DNA of 64,000 nt, taken from Pseudoalteromonas piscicida. GTDB lineage: Bacteria; Pseudomonadota; Gammaproteobacteria; Enterobacterales; Alteromonadaceae. The stretch lies in contig NZ_CP021646.1 in NCBI RefSeq assembly GCF_002208135.1, positions 4,060,001-4,124,000 on the forward strand, given 5' to 3'. A model generated the notes under the pieces. It saw only the letters and a list, made by a program, of their open reading frames with translations, had not been told where the DNA came from and searched no databases. The translations under genes were made by a program, and so were the position numbers. This document shows, one piece after another, positions 35,751-46,464 of this stretch; position 1 is the first letter of the stretch; every line of letters begins with the position of its first letter.

Positions 35751-35775
35751 ATAAAACCCCTTAAAGGGGTTTTAT
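35751..35775 (-). terminator. Terminator after precursor G and the exporter operon
   Basis: ATAAAACCCC pairs with GGGGTTTTAT (10 bp, 5-base loop), 7 bases after the stop of the gene at 35783. Confidence 0.8.
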
Positions 35776-35782
35776 TTATATC

Positions 35783-35950
35783 TTAAAAATAAGTCGTGAT
35801 ATCGATAGGCCCTAAGCATGGCTCTGAAGGATAGGTTGGCCCTTGATACCTTGGCGCTGTGGTAGGTTGGGAAGTACTGCCGCCATAAAATTTTTCTAAT
35901 TGATATGTTAATTCAATCATTTCTTGTACCTTTTGATTATTTTTCTTCAT
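35783..35950 (-). CDS. Possible RiPP precursor G (Pro/Thr/Tyr-rich, Tyr-Gly-Gly site)
   Basis: 55 residues. Leader MKKNNQKVQEMIELTYQLEK followed by FYGG; the core is Thr/Pro/Ser/Tyr rich (STSQPTTAPRYQGPTYPSEP) with one Cys45. ATG preceded by GGTAATAAGGAAAATAAA, the recurrent element. It follows the exporter gene by 57 bases and a short hairpin (35971-35992), and ends at a good terminator. The core is unlike the hydrophobic bacteriocins and could be modified; no maturase is adjacent. Confidence 0.65.
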   Translation of the reverse strand: MKKNNQKVQEMIELTYQLEKFYGGSTSQPTTAPRYQGPTYPSEPCLGPIDITTYF

Positions 35951-36007
35951 TTTATTTTCCTTATTACCTAAAACTCCCGAGTGGGAGTGATTACCCGAAA
36001 TCGTTTA

Positions 36008-38236
36008 CTAGCTCAGAACAAATTCTCCACCAGCAGAAGTATCTGTATAGGGCTCATTTTCAATATTTAACTTACACGCAGGCGCTTGTATTGATTCACC
36101 CATAGGCATTTTCCTAGCCTCATAAATATCCTTATCCACTTCAACCGCTTCACCATATCTAAGCTCGATCACACGATCAGCACTGGCTATGGTTTCAGGA
36201 CGATGAGCGATAATGATACGAGTTATATCTAAAGACTTAACTGCAGTATTAACTGCATATTCAAGCTTGGTATCAAGATTACTCGTAGCCTCATCCATAA
36301 ATAAAATTTTAGGTTTGCGATATAACGCACGAGCTAATAGTAGGCGCTGAATTTGACCACCAGACAATGCGGCTCCCATGTCACCAACCAGCGTGTTATA
36401 ACCCATAGTCATATTAGCAATATCTTTATCTATAGCTGCAACCTGAGCAGCCCACTCTACTTGCTTCATATCTAACTGCGGATCAAAAAATGAGATGTTA
36501 TCGGCTATTGATCCAGATAGTAGCTGATCATCTTGCATAACTCCTGCTATTTGAGAGCGGTAGCTACCTAAACCTAATTGACGAATATCTTGATTATCAA
36601 CCAATACCTTTCCATCATCAGGCTCAAAAAGTCCAAGCATAATTTTTGCGAGCGTTGTTTTACCACAACCAGAAGGGCCTATTATTGCAACTGATTCACC
36701 AGCTTCAATTTGCAAATTAAGAGATTTAAAAATAGGTGCGTCTTTTTGATTATATTTATAGGCAATATTTTGTAGCTCAATCTTCCCCGTTAATGGAGAG
36801 CCTGATATTTTTCGCTCAATATCTTGTTCTTTATCTGTGAGTGTAATATCACCTAAGCGATTGAAGTGCAGGTTCAGCATTTTAAATTCAATGGCTTTCT
36901 CAACAAGGCCTGCCATTTTTTCTACGAACTGTCTTTTATATGCCATAAAGGCAAATAACATCCCTACCGTTAGGTCGCCATCCATCACTAATAAAGCTGC
37001 AAAATAGATAACCAGTACGTTTTCAACGCCAAAAATAACTTTATTTACTGCTTCATACCCGATATTTAAATGTCCAACGCGTATACCTGCGTTCAGACTA
37101 TCCGCATATTTATTATGCCAAACACTTTGTCTTTGTACTTCACGACCAAATAGCTTTATCGTTTGTATTCCGCGAATGGTTTCCATGAAGTTAGATTGCT
37201 CTTTTGCAGAATTCACAATGACTTCTTCCGACATTTGCCTCAATGGTCGGTACATTGCAATTCTGAAAATGGCATATAACACAATGGCAACTAGCACTAC
37301 GAAGCTCAATTTGGGGCTGTAAACAAAAATCATCACTAGTGTGGCAATTGCCATAATACCATCGATGATAACTTCTATTACTCCCTGAGTTAGCAGGTCT
37401 TTCACTTGTTGTAATGAGCCAAAACGCGAAACCACATCACCAATATGGCGCTTTTCAAAGTACTTTAAAGGTAAGCGTATTAAATGATAAAACAGGTTGG
37501 AGCCAAGCTGTATACTCATCAAGTTTCCAAAGTGTAATAGCAAAACACTCCGAACGGCACCAGTTATCATTTCAATTAACATAAGAAGGCCAAAGCCTAT
37601 CGCCAATATCGCGAGTAAGTTCTTGTCGTAGCTGAGCACAACTTCGTCGACAACTAACTGCATATAGTAAGGACTTGCAATCGCGAACGCCTGGAGTAAT
37701 ACCGATAAAATAAACACTTTACCAAGTGTTGATTTCATCCCAGTCACCTTGCTCCAAAAGTCAGATAACTTCAAGTTTACTCTCGTATCCTCAGAGCGAA
37801 ACTCCTCTGTTGGATTTAGCTCTAAAGCAACACCAGTAAAATGCTTAGAAAACTCGCTTAATGTATATTTTCGTAAACCAACTCCAGGGTCATGTATTTC
37901 GACTCCGCGACTTGAAACTTTTTTTAATACCACAAAGTGGTTCATATCCCAATGTAAAATGCAGGGGGTCTTGAGCTTAGGTAGATGCTCTAAGTCTAGC
38001 CGTAGTGCTCTTGTGCTAAACTTTAACTTATCAGCAATCTGCATCAACTCTTCTAAATTTGCTCCTTTGAGCGATATTTCGTGTTCACGTCTAAGCGAAG
38101 TAAGATCGGTTTTATGACCATGGTATGCCGCTACCATAGCTAAGCTAGCTAAACCACATTCAGCGGCTTCAGTTTGCAAGATCACAGGTAGACGCTTATT
38201 GCCACTAAATCTCAATAAATGCATAGGGTTTTCCAT
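36008..38236 (-). CDS. Peptidase-containing ABC exporter (C39 PCAT), second copy
   Basis: 742 residues, paralogous to the exporter at 10697. C39 peptidase with Cys27 (AAECGLASLAM), His100 (NHFVVLK), Asp116 (HDPGVG); membrane domain; ATPase with GPSGCGKTT, LSGGQIQR and [12 protein letters not shown]. It carries an extra C-terminal tail of about 40 residues after the ATPase with one Cys and acidic residues, absent from the first copy. The start abuts the HlyD stop. Probable exporter for peptides A-G and the 40516 peptide. Confidence 0.95.
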   Translation of the reverse strand: MENPMHLLRFSGNKRLPVILQTEAAECGLASLAMVAAYHGHKTDLTSLRREHEISLKGANLEELMQIADKLKFSTRALRLDLEHLPKLKTPCILHWDMNHFVVLKKVSSRGVEIHDPGVGLRKYTLSEFSKHFTGVALELNPTEEFRSEDTRVNLKLSDFWSKVTGMKSTLGKVFILSVLLQAFAIASPYYMQLVVDEVVLSYDKNLLAILAIGFGLLMLIEMITGAVRSVLLLHFGNLMSIQLGSNLFYHLIRLPLKYFEKRHIGDVVSRFGSLQQVKDLLTQGVIEVIIDGIMAIATLVMIFVYSPKLSFVVLVAIVLYAIFRIAMYRPLRQMSEEVIVNSAKEQSNFMETIRGIQTIKLFGREVQRQSVWHNKYADSLNAGIRVGHLNIGYEAVNKVIFGVENVLVIYFAALLVMDGDLTVGMLFAFMAYKRQFVEKMAGLVEKAIEFKMLNLHFNRLGDITLTDKEQDIERKISGSPLTGKIELQNIAYKYNQKDAPIFKSLNLQIEAGESVAIIGPSGCGKTTLAKIMLGLFEPDDGKVLVDNQDIRQLGLGSYRSQIAGVMQDDQLLSGSIADNISFFDPQLDMKQVEWAAQVAAIDKDIANMTMGYNTLVGDMGAALSGGQIQRLLLARALYRKPKILFMDEATSNLDTKLEYAVNTAVKSLDITRIIIAHRPETIASADRVIELRYGEAVEVDKDIYEARKMPMGESIQAPACKLNIENEPYTDTSAGGEFVLS

Positions 38237-39480
38237 TACAACGCTCCTTTGATGCTGTAAATTGGTTCAAACAACCACTCAAATAATGAGCGACTATCAA
38301 CCATAATGTCGGCTTCTAGTAACATTCCAGCTTGGAGCGGAACTGTCGCGCCATAGGCATTAGCAGACTGAGATTTAAGACTAACAACTACTTGATATAC
38401 CGGTTCTCGCAAAGATACAGGGGCATTTGCTTCATTAGGTAATAAAATTGATTTAGAAACTGTATTAATATGCCCTTCATATATGCCAAAGCGCTGATAT
38501 GGAAATGCTTGATAACGGATCCGAGTAAGCTGCTCAGGTTTTACAAAGCCATAAGCTCTCGTTGGCACAAATAGAATAGCCTCCAACTCCGCATCATGCG
38601 GCAGAACAGTCATTATGGGAGTTTGTCCATTTGCAACCATCCCCGGTTTCACAAGTAGATTGCTAACTTTGCCATCCATTTGGCTCAGTATGTTGTAGCT
38701 TTGCTGGCCTTGTGCTTGTCTGATTTGCTGGTTGATACTTGCCAGTTGTGACTGAAGGCTTACTTGTTTTTCTCGATGATCTATAGGTAACTGCGCTAGC
38801 TCATATTGTAGTTGACTCATCTGTTCTCTTTGACTGGATAGCCGCGACAACAGCTCTTCTTGCTGCTGAGTAATTGCTAATAAGTTGTCTTTTTGAGTCT
38901 TTAAGTCATTACCTGAGGCAAATCCCTTTGTGATAAGTGCTTCTGTATTTTTGACTCGCTCATCACTAAGTGCTACTCGCTCGGATAGCAGTCGTAACTG
39001 GTTTTTAGCCTTTTCTAGCTGAATTGACAAACTTGCGATCTGAGACTCAAGTTTATCCTGATTCATATCTCTCAACTTTATTTGATTCGCGAGATTTTCT
39101 TGCAATAGCTGCTTTTGCTTTTCCAACTCAATGACGATTGCGGCATTCATGTCTGCACCAGACGTCAGTACCCGCTCCATACGAATCGTTGCGAGCACTT
39201 CACCTTTCTTAACAGACTGACCTTCTTCTACCAAGACCTTATCAACTACCCCTGTGCCGAGCGGATAAACTTTGCTTACCCCCTGTGTTGGCCTCAGGTA
39301 ACCAGAAACCACTTCTTTTCTGTGGTACTCTCCTAGGAATAAATAAGCGCAACCTATAACTACGATAAGTACAATTACACCTAGTATCCAGTTGAATGAC
39401 ATATGAGTGGCAAGGGTAACTTCACCATCGAGTTTATGCCCTTGATGTAATAGCGCTTCTTTTCTGAATAAGTCAGACAT
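38236..39480 (-). CDS. HlyD-family membrane fusion protein, second copy
   Basis: 414 residues, same length and plan as the gene at 12853: membrane segment at about 32-50, lipoyl-like motif (VVDKVLVEEGQSVKKGEVLATI), coiled coil, beta-barrel end. The ATG overlaps the preceding stop (TAATG), and the stop overlaps the exporter start. Operon of SnoaL-like protein, HlyD and C39 exporter. Confidence 0.92.
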   Translation of the reverse strand: MSDLFRKEALLHQGHKLDGEVTLATHMSFNWILGVIVLIVVIGCAYLFLGEYHRKEVVSGYLRPTQGVSKVYPLGTGVVDKVLVEEGQSVKKGEVLATIRMERVLTSGADMNAAIVIELEKQKQLLQENLANQIKLRDMNQDKLESQIASLSIQLEKAKNQLRLLSERVALSDERVKNTEALITKGFASGNDLKTQKDNLLAITQQQEELLSRLSSQREQMSQLQYELAQLPIDHREKQVSLQSQLASINQQIRQAQGQQSYNILSQMDGKVSNLLVKPGMVANGQTPIMTVLPHDAELEAILFVPTRAYGFVKPEQLTRIRYQAFPYQRFGIYEGHINTVSKSILLPNEANAPVSLREPVYQVVVSLKSQSANAYGATVPLQAGMLLEADIMVDSRSLFEWLFEPIYSIKGAL

Positions 39481-39824
39481 TATGCCACCTTATTGTCAGG
39501 CAATGCTGCAGAGTTAAAAATTCTCCATTCATCATTATCACGAGTCATCATGTGAACGTTGCTTGATACCTGAACAACTTCATTACCTTCAATTGTCGCT
39601 TCAAACTTTAAGCTATCTCGCACGATTAATAGGTCAGGTTGCTTTGAGATAAGCTCAACACTTTGTAATGAAAGTTTGAACTTAAATTGCTGTCGCATAC
39701 CAGAAAACTGCTGATAATTTGCTTCAATAAGTGGAGAGTTACTACAGTAGAATTGCGCTAAGTTATCTAACTCACCATTACATATTAGTTCGTAGTAATT
39801 ATTAAAGTATTCTTCTAACGTCAT
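39480..39824 (-). CDS. NTF2/SnoaL-like small protein
   Basis: 114 residues with the pattern of an NTF2-like (SnoaL/DUF4440) fold: helical N-terminus (LEEYFNNYYELICNGELDNL), then beta strands ending in DEWRIFNSAALP. No catalytic residues can be assigned. It is the first gene of the exporter operon, coupled to HlyD by TAATG. Role may be scaffolding or immunity; unknown. Confidence 0.6.
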   Translation of the reverse strand: MTLEEYFNNYYELICNGELDNLAQFYCSNSPLIEANYQQFSGMRQQFKFKLSLQSVELISKQPDLLIVRDSLKFEATIEGNEVVQVSSNVHMMTRDNDEWRIFNSAALPDNKVA

Positions 39825-39971
39825 TTTCAGTGCCTATTCAAACTAATAAAGTGGTTTGATAATGCCTATAGTTCACTTACATTTCAAACAAGCAAGAAAT
39901 AAAAAATAAACATGAAAAACAATAACTTACCCATAATTAATATGAAAATATATGGATATTATTTGATAATA

Positions 39972-40499
39972 TTAAGGTTGTTTTGAAGGCTGGTCGGCAT
40001 ACGCCTTACATGGAGCAAGCGCTAAATAGGTCGGTTTTCTACTTAAGCTTGAGTGCATGTTTATTGCATCTTCACTCGACTTCCAAAAGAATATATTTGC
40101 TCGAGCATGATAAAACTGAACCGCAAAACCAGTACTTTCATCATCTGTACAAATAAAATAATTTACAGAGATGTCAGGGTACGTATTAGACTGTTCAAAT
40201 ATCATGTATCCGTAGCTTGCATTGGGTGTGATCTTGAGTATTCTCTTTCCGGTAGTGAGTTGAGGCGTATCTTTAAGCGCGTACTGTACGATTCCGCTGG
40301 AGTGTGAAAAGAAAGGCTTAAAATGACTATCAGTCGAGAGGTACTCAAATAGTACCTCTTCCTTATGAATGGGTCCCTGTTCAGTTTGATTGCGTATTGA
40401 CTTCATTCCCCCTCCGGCCACAATGTATTCCACTGGCTGAGGTATAAAAGTTAACTCTTTAATAAGTATAACATTGGTTAAAAGCCAAACAGCACGCAT
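39972..40499 (-). CDS. Unknown protein following a peptide precursor gene
   Basis: 175 residues from the ATG at 40499 (TTG immediately before is also possible). The N-terminus is hydrophobic (AVWLLTNVILI), perhaps a membrane anchor; the rest has beta character (KRILKITPNASYGYMIFEQ). I do not recognise it. It begins 16 bases after the precursor at 40516, so it is probably a dedicated immunity or processing partner. A shorter start at the internal Met33 (MKSIRNQTEQ) would remove the hydrophobic part. Confidence 0.55.
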   Translation of the reverse strand: MRAVWLLTNVILIKELTFIPQPVEYIVAGGGMKSIRNQTEQGPIHKEEVLFEYLSTDSHFKPFFSHSSGIVQYALKDTPQLTTGKRILKITPNASYGYMIFEQSNTYPDISVNYFICTDDESTGFAVQFYHARANIFFWKSSEDAINMHSSLSRKPTYLALAPCKAYADQPSKQP

Positions 40500-40515
40500 C
40501 AATCGAGCGACCCTA

Positions 40516-40686
40516 TTAGCTTATTGTGGCTTTACCGCCCATCCCACAGGCAATGCTGCCCTGATTACACATCACGCTGTAGGTCAATAACTCCTTAACT
40601 ATTTCATCAGTACCAGCACCATTAACGCTAGATGCTTGTGACTTAGTTAGTTGCTTTAGTTGCTTTTTTTTAATTGAAAGTTTCAT
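40516..40686 (-). CDS. Peptide precursor H with Lys-rich leader and Gly-Ala site
   Basis: 56 residues. Leader MKLSIKKKQLKQLTKSQASS then VNGA, core GTDEIVKELLTYSVMCNQGS and an end with ACGMGG. Two Cys (about 42 and 49), several Ser/Thr. The K-L-x-I-K-K-K start recalls class I lanthipeptide leaders, so it could be a LanB/LanC substrate in trans, or a plain two-Cys peptide. ATG preceded by AAAAGGAATAAAAA. Confidence 0.68.
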   Translation of the reverse strand: MKLSIKKKQLKQLTKSQASSVNGAGTDEIVKELLTYSVMCNQGSIACGMGGKATIS

Positions 40687-40837
40687 TTTTTATTCCTTTT
40701 GTATTGTAGAGCAAGGTCTAGCATAGCGATAAATCAAAAACTTGCTATTAGCAAAACCTTAGGAAATCTAATTTGAACATTAGGATAAGTATCTCAATAA
40801 GTTTGACTGGATAAATTAGATCCCCTAGACTAAGTTT

Positions 40838-40850
40838 TCCTTATTACATC
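40838..40850 (-). promoter_or_regulatory. Orphan copy of the precursor-leader element GATGTAATAAGGA
   Basis: The 13-mer that precedes peptide start codons at 16873, 27221 and 30768 occurs here without a following ATG or ORF. It lies 150 bases upstream of precursor H. Either a lost precursor or evidence that the element itself is a transcription or processing site. Confidence 0.4.
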
Positions 40851-40871
40851 TGCATTTCTCGCATATGTAAC

Positions 40872-40900
40872 AGCCCGAGGCACCGCCATGCTCTCGGGCT
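40872..40900. terminator. Terminator between the regulator gene and the peptide array
   Basis: AGCCCGAG pairs with CTCGGGCT (8 bp, 13-base loop) with a T run on the plus side. It lies 3 bases after the stop of the regulator gene. Confidence 0.6.
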
Positions 40901-40903
40901 TTT

Positions 40904-42991
40904 TTATTTGTTCTCAAAGACCGTGATTGCATTGTACTTATGTGTGATAGCAAAAGTTAGATAACTGCCATCACTATCGATTAGTCTCACATTTAACAGA
41001 TTTCTTTGCTCACTAGGATCGTAAGAATCTAGTTCATTTCGCGATAAAGCTTCGGGGTCAAACTCCATTAGGTTTTTACCGTCAAAGTAAATTAACTCCG
41101 CTCCAAATAATGTAAAATTGGGGAAAAATGGTTCAACGTAGGTGCTTTGCCCAGTAAATGCTCCCTCTTCGAGATCGTATAACCGTACCTCTCTGAAAAA
41201 GTTCTGCGTAATACACTTTGACTCTGTAAAGCAGGTAAACCAAAGAACATCTCTTATCGGCAGTAGGCGTTGCTTTCCAGTCATACTGTCTATAAGAAGC
41301 GCTCTATTTATCTTCCCCTTTTGTACCACTACAGCTATCTGAGAATCATTAGACGCTTCAATCTCAACCACTTTCTCATCAAATGAGAATTCATTGACTA
41401 ACTTACCTGTGAGGTCAAATACCTTGACATCTTTATCTAATCTTATATAAATCAATGAGTTATCTTTATTTACCTTAACCCGATAAGCAAACTCATCTAA
41501 CTGTATTTGGCGAATAACACGGCCTTGCTTGTCTAAAAAACTAAGTAAATGCTCATTAATATGCTCAACATTGGAAATAACAACAAATTGATCAATATTT
41601 TCCAGTGCAGCGGCATCTCTGGCCCCTGCAATATCCAGCTGCTTGACAAGATCTTTTGAATACAGTGTAGTTACCACTTCAAAGTCTTTTTGTTGCGCCA
41701 AATATCTATCTTTTGCTACACGCCAAATATTTCTATACTCGACTGATGAGTTATTTTTGATGTTCTCAATTTCAACTCCCAGATCGATATCAAATGCTTT
41801 GACACTTTGGGACAGTAAATCAAACCAATATAACTGGTTATCAACAATCGTAAAGTTGTTTACGACTCCTGTAATGGTTGCTACCTGAACTAGGTTACTG
41901 CCTTCAATATCAGTATAAAAAACTTCTGTAAACTCACTTTGCATCCGTTTGAAATACACTCGTCCGTTACTGGAGTCATAATACAGTAATTGATCGCCAA
42001 ATGAGCTTACGTTTGGAGAAGATATTCTAAACTCAAGCTCTCTTTTTCTATCGAAAATATAAAGTGCCGCAGTATGGCTCTTTTCACGAAAGCCTAGCTT
42101 GTCGTAGAGTAGATAACGATTATCAACTTCTAATAGGTTGCGAATTTGCTTATCACATCCCATTACTTTTTGCGCATCAGTTTCCTTCAAATAATCAATA
42201 CGCCATATGGCACAAGCACCATCTGCAGTTTTCTCTCTGTAGAAAAGGTGCGAAAGAGAAGTTGAAAAACCTAAAGGCTCTACATCGCTGTCAGGAAAAG
42301 TAAATTTCTTTGCATCATCGTGTTTCATTGAACGAACAACAATAGATTTACTCGTGTCAGATTCCGACAAATAAGCATAATAATTGCTGTCAGGGTGCAA
42401 TATTAAATAACTGTAATATGCCTCTTGCCAAGTGATAGCACGCTCCTCAAAACTATCAAATGAATGCTCTTTAATAGCGGTGAGCGCTTGATTCTCATTT
42501 TTTTTAGAAGGGAGGAGATAAAACATTGATAGCGTGATTGCTACAGCAAGAAGAATTAAGCCAACAATTATTGTGGAGTAATTTTTTTTAGATTTTTTAG
42601 TGGGTGGTGGGGTTACATCTGGATTACTAGATTGGCCACCATCTTCAAAAAGAACAATTTCTCTATCTACCGCTAAGCTATAACCTTTACGGTAGTGAGT
42701 CTTAATAATAACGCCTTTGAACTTTTCTGACTTTAGCAGTTTTCTAAGTTCAGAAATCGCTCTATTTATTGCGTTATCATCAACATAATGCTGGCACCAA
42801 ACGTCATCAATTAAGTCTTGTCTAGTTATAATTTGATCGATGTTAAGTAACAAATAGCAAAGAATCTTATAAAGCAGTGGCTCTAATTCCCTACTTTCGT
42901 CACCATCAGTGATTGTTTGCTTTTTGGGATCTAAAGTCCATTGAGCAAACTTAACAAATTGGACTGTTCTAGTGAAATTTACTTCTTTCAT
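40904..42991 (-). CDS. CadC/ToxR-type membrane-anchored transcriptional regulator
   Basis: 695 residues from the ATG at 42991, chosen because GGAAAAGTG precedes it; an ATG nine codons earlier lacks a site. N-terminal winged helix of the OmpR/CadC type (WTLDPKKQTI, TRQDLIDDVWCQHYVDDNAI, KTHYRKGYSL), a Lys/Pro linker, one membrane segment (STIIVGLILLAVAITLSMFYL), and a large periplasmic part of about 500 residues with repeating strands, likely a beta-propeller. These sense envelope signals and act directly on DNA. Placed at the atpC-side edge of the island, it is a natural candidate to control the peptide genes. Confidence 0.88.
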   Translation of the reverse strand: MKEVNFTRTVQFVKFAQWTLDPKKQTITDGDESRELEPLLYKILCYLLLNIDQIITRQDLIDDVWCQHYVDDNAINRAISELRKLLKSEKFKGVIIKTHYRKGYSLAVDREIVLFEDGGQSSNPDVTPPPTKKSKKNYSTIIVGLILLAVAITLSMFYLLPSKKNENQALTAIKEHSFDSFEERAITWQEAYYSYLILHPDSNYYAYLSESDTSKSIVVRSMKHDDAKKFTFPDSDVEPLGFSTSLSHLFYREKTADGACAIWRIDYLKETDAQKVMGCDKQIRNLLEVDNRYLLYDKLGFREKSHTAALYIFDRKRELEFRISSPNVSSFGDQLLYYDSSNGRVYFKRMQSEFTEVFYTDIEGSNLVQVATITGVVNNFTIVDNQLYWFDLLSQSVKAFDIDLGVEIENIKNNSSVEYRNIWRVAKDRYLAQQKDFEVVTTLYSKDLVKQLDIAGARDAAALENIDQFVVISNVEHINEHLLSFLDKQGRVIRQIQLDEFAYRVKVNKDNSLIYIRLDKDVKVFDLTGKLVNEFSFDEKVVEIEASNDSQIAVVVQKGKINRALLIDSMTGKQRLLPIRDVLWFTCFTESKCITQNFFREVRLYDLEEGAFTGQSTYVEPFFPNFTLFGAELIYFDGKNLMEFDPEALSRNELDSYDPSEQRNLLNVRLIDSDGSYLTFAITHKYNAITVFENK

Positions 42992-43018
42992 CACTTTTCC
43001 GTGCTTTACCTCATCCAT

Positions 43019-43653
43019 GAAGCCTGCGAGTTTCCATTATCGAGAAGACAGTACCTATTCTAAGATAACAAAGTTATTTTTCAATAAATACGAACAATTA
43101 AAGTAGCAAAAAAAAAAACTTTACTAACACATTCAACTTAAAACTTAACTTTAAAAACAATAAGTTCAAGGAAACGCGCTCACTTATACCCATTACAAAT
43201 GAAAAAGACAATATCGAAGCATTATTTCTTTTTTATCATGTAAAAAGTGTTATTTTTCTGGATGTTTCAAAAGTTAGGATATCTATCAAAAATAGAATTT
43301 AAAAACAAAAAGTTACAGCCCACTCTATATAAAAAGAAGCAAATGATGCTGTTCAAAGCTTGAACAGCTCTCGATACCTATTTGCATCGACGCATTCATA
43401 GCGAATCTTTCTAGTATGGGAATGTCTATAAAGCTTTACACGTTGTCGGCTATAAATTGTATGAAGAAATAACTTAGCAGATCCGCTCTCCCCCCCTACT
43501 ACCACCAAGGTATCTACCTATAGGTAAGCAGGCAAAATTTAGTCATTTAATTGGTCTAAATGCCTTGGTATATCCCCCTAAAATTTATGAGTGAATTAAT
43601 GCAATGGGTATAATAGCTAGATTGCAAGCCTTTAGCTCTATATCAGTACGCAT
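43019..43653. other. Intergenic region, right edge of the island
   Basis: About 635 AT-rich bases with no gene I can support; it should contain the regulator promoter. It lies between the island and atpC. Confidence 0.4.
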
Positions 43654-43683
43654 AAAAAAACCCACGCGATGCGTGGGTTTTTG
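43654..43683 (-). terminator. Terminator of the atp operon
   Basis: CCCACGC and GCGTGGG form a 7-bp GC-rich stem, extended by A/T pairs, with a 3-base loop. It ends 20 bases after the atpC stop. Confidence 0.85.
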
Positions 43684-43703
43684 ATAACCAGATAGGTGGT
43701 TGC

Positions 43704-44120
43704 TTATTTGCGCAGCTGGCGAATAACGCGTAGTTGAGCAAGGGCTTCTTCTAGTTGTACTGCAGCTTGTTGGTAATCCAACTCACCGCTAGTACCAGAA
43801 GCCATTTGCGCTTGCGCTTCACGTTTAGCTTCTTCAGCAGCTTGCTCGTCAAGCTCTTCCGCACGAATAGCAACGTCCGCGAGAACAGTTACTGTTTGTG
43901 GTTGAACTTCAAGCGTACCGCCTGCAACGTAGATAACTTCTTCTGAGCTATCTGCTTTAACCAAACGTACCATACCAGGTTTTAGGCCAGTCAGTAGTGG
44001 CGCGTGGCCTGGATGAATACCAAGCTCACCTTCACTACCTGTCACTTGGATAGTAGTCACATCACCAGAGAACAAGCTCTGCTCTGCACTTACTACATCA
44101 AGGTGTACTGTCATTGCCAT
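43704..44120 (-). CDS. atpC: ATP synthase epsilon subunit
   Basis: 138 residues, colinear with E. coli AtpC from the first residue ([39 protein letters not shown]). Part of the central stalk; the C-terminal helices regulate ATPase activity. Last gene of the operon, 13 bases after atpD. Confidence 0.97.
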   Translation of the reverse strand: MAMTVHLDVVSAEQSLFSGDVTTIQVTGSEGELGIHPGHAPLLTGLKPGMVRLVKADSSEEVIYVAGGTLEVQPQTVTVLADVAIRAEELDEQAAEEAKREAQAQMASGTSGELDYQQAAVQLEEALAQLRVIRQLRK

Positions 44121-44133
44121 AACAACCTCCTAA

Positions 44134-46412
<2,279 letters not shown>

Positions 46413-46464
46413 GACTCTCTCTCCGAATCTCGGTGAGTAGTTACCTACTCACCTTAATAACACA

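Noticed and set aside
43019..43653. Possible att-site or integrase remnant at the atpC-side island edge
   Set aside because: No integrase, tRNA gene or matching direct repeat with the glmU side could be found by eye.
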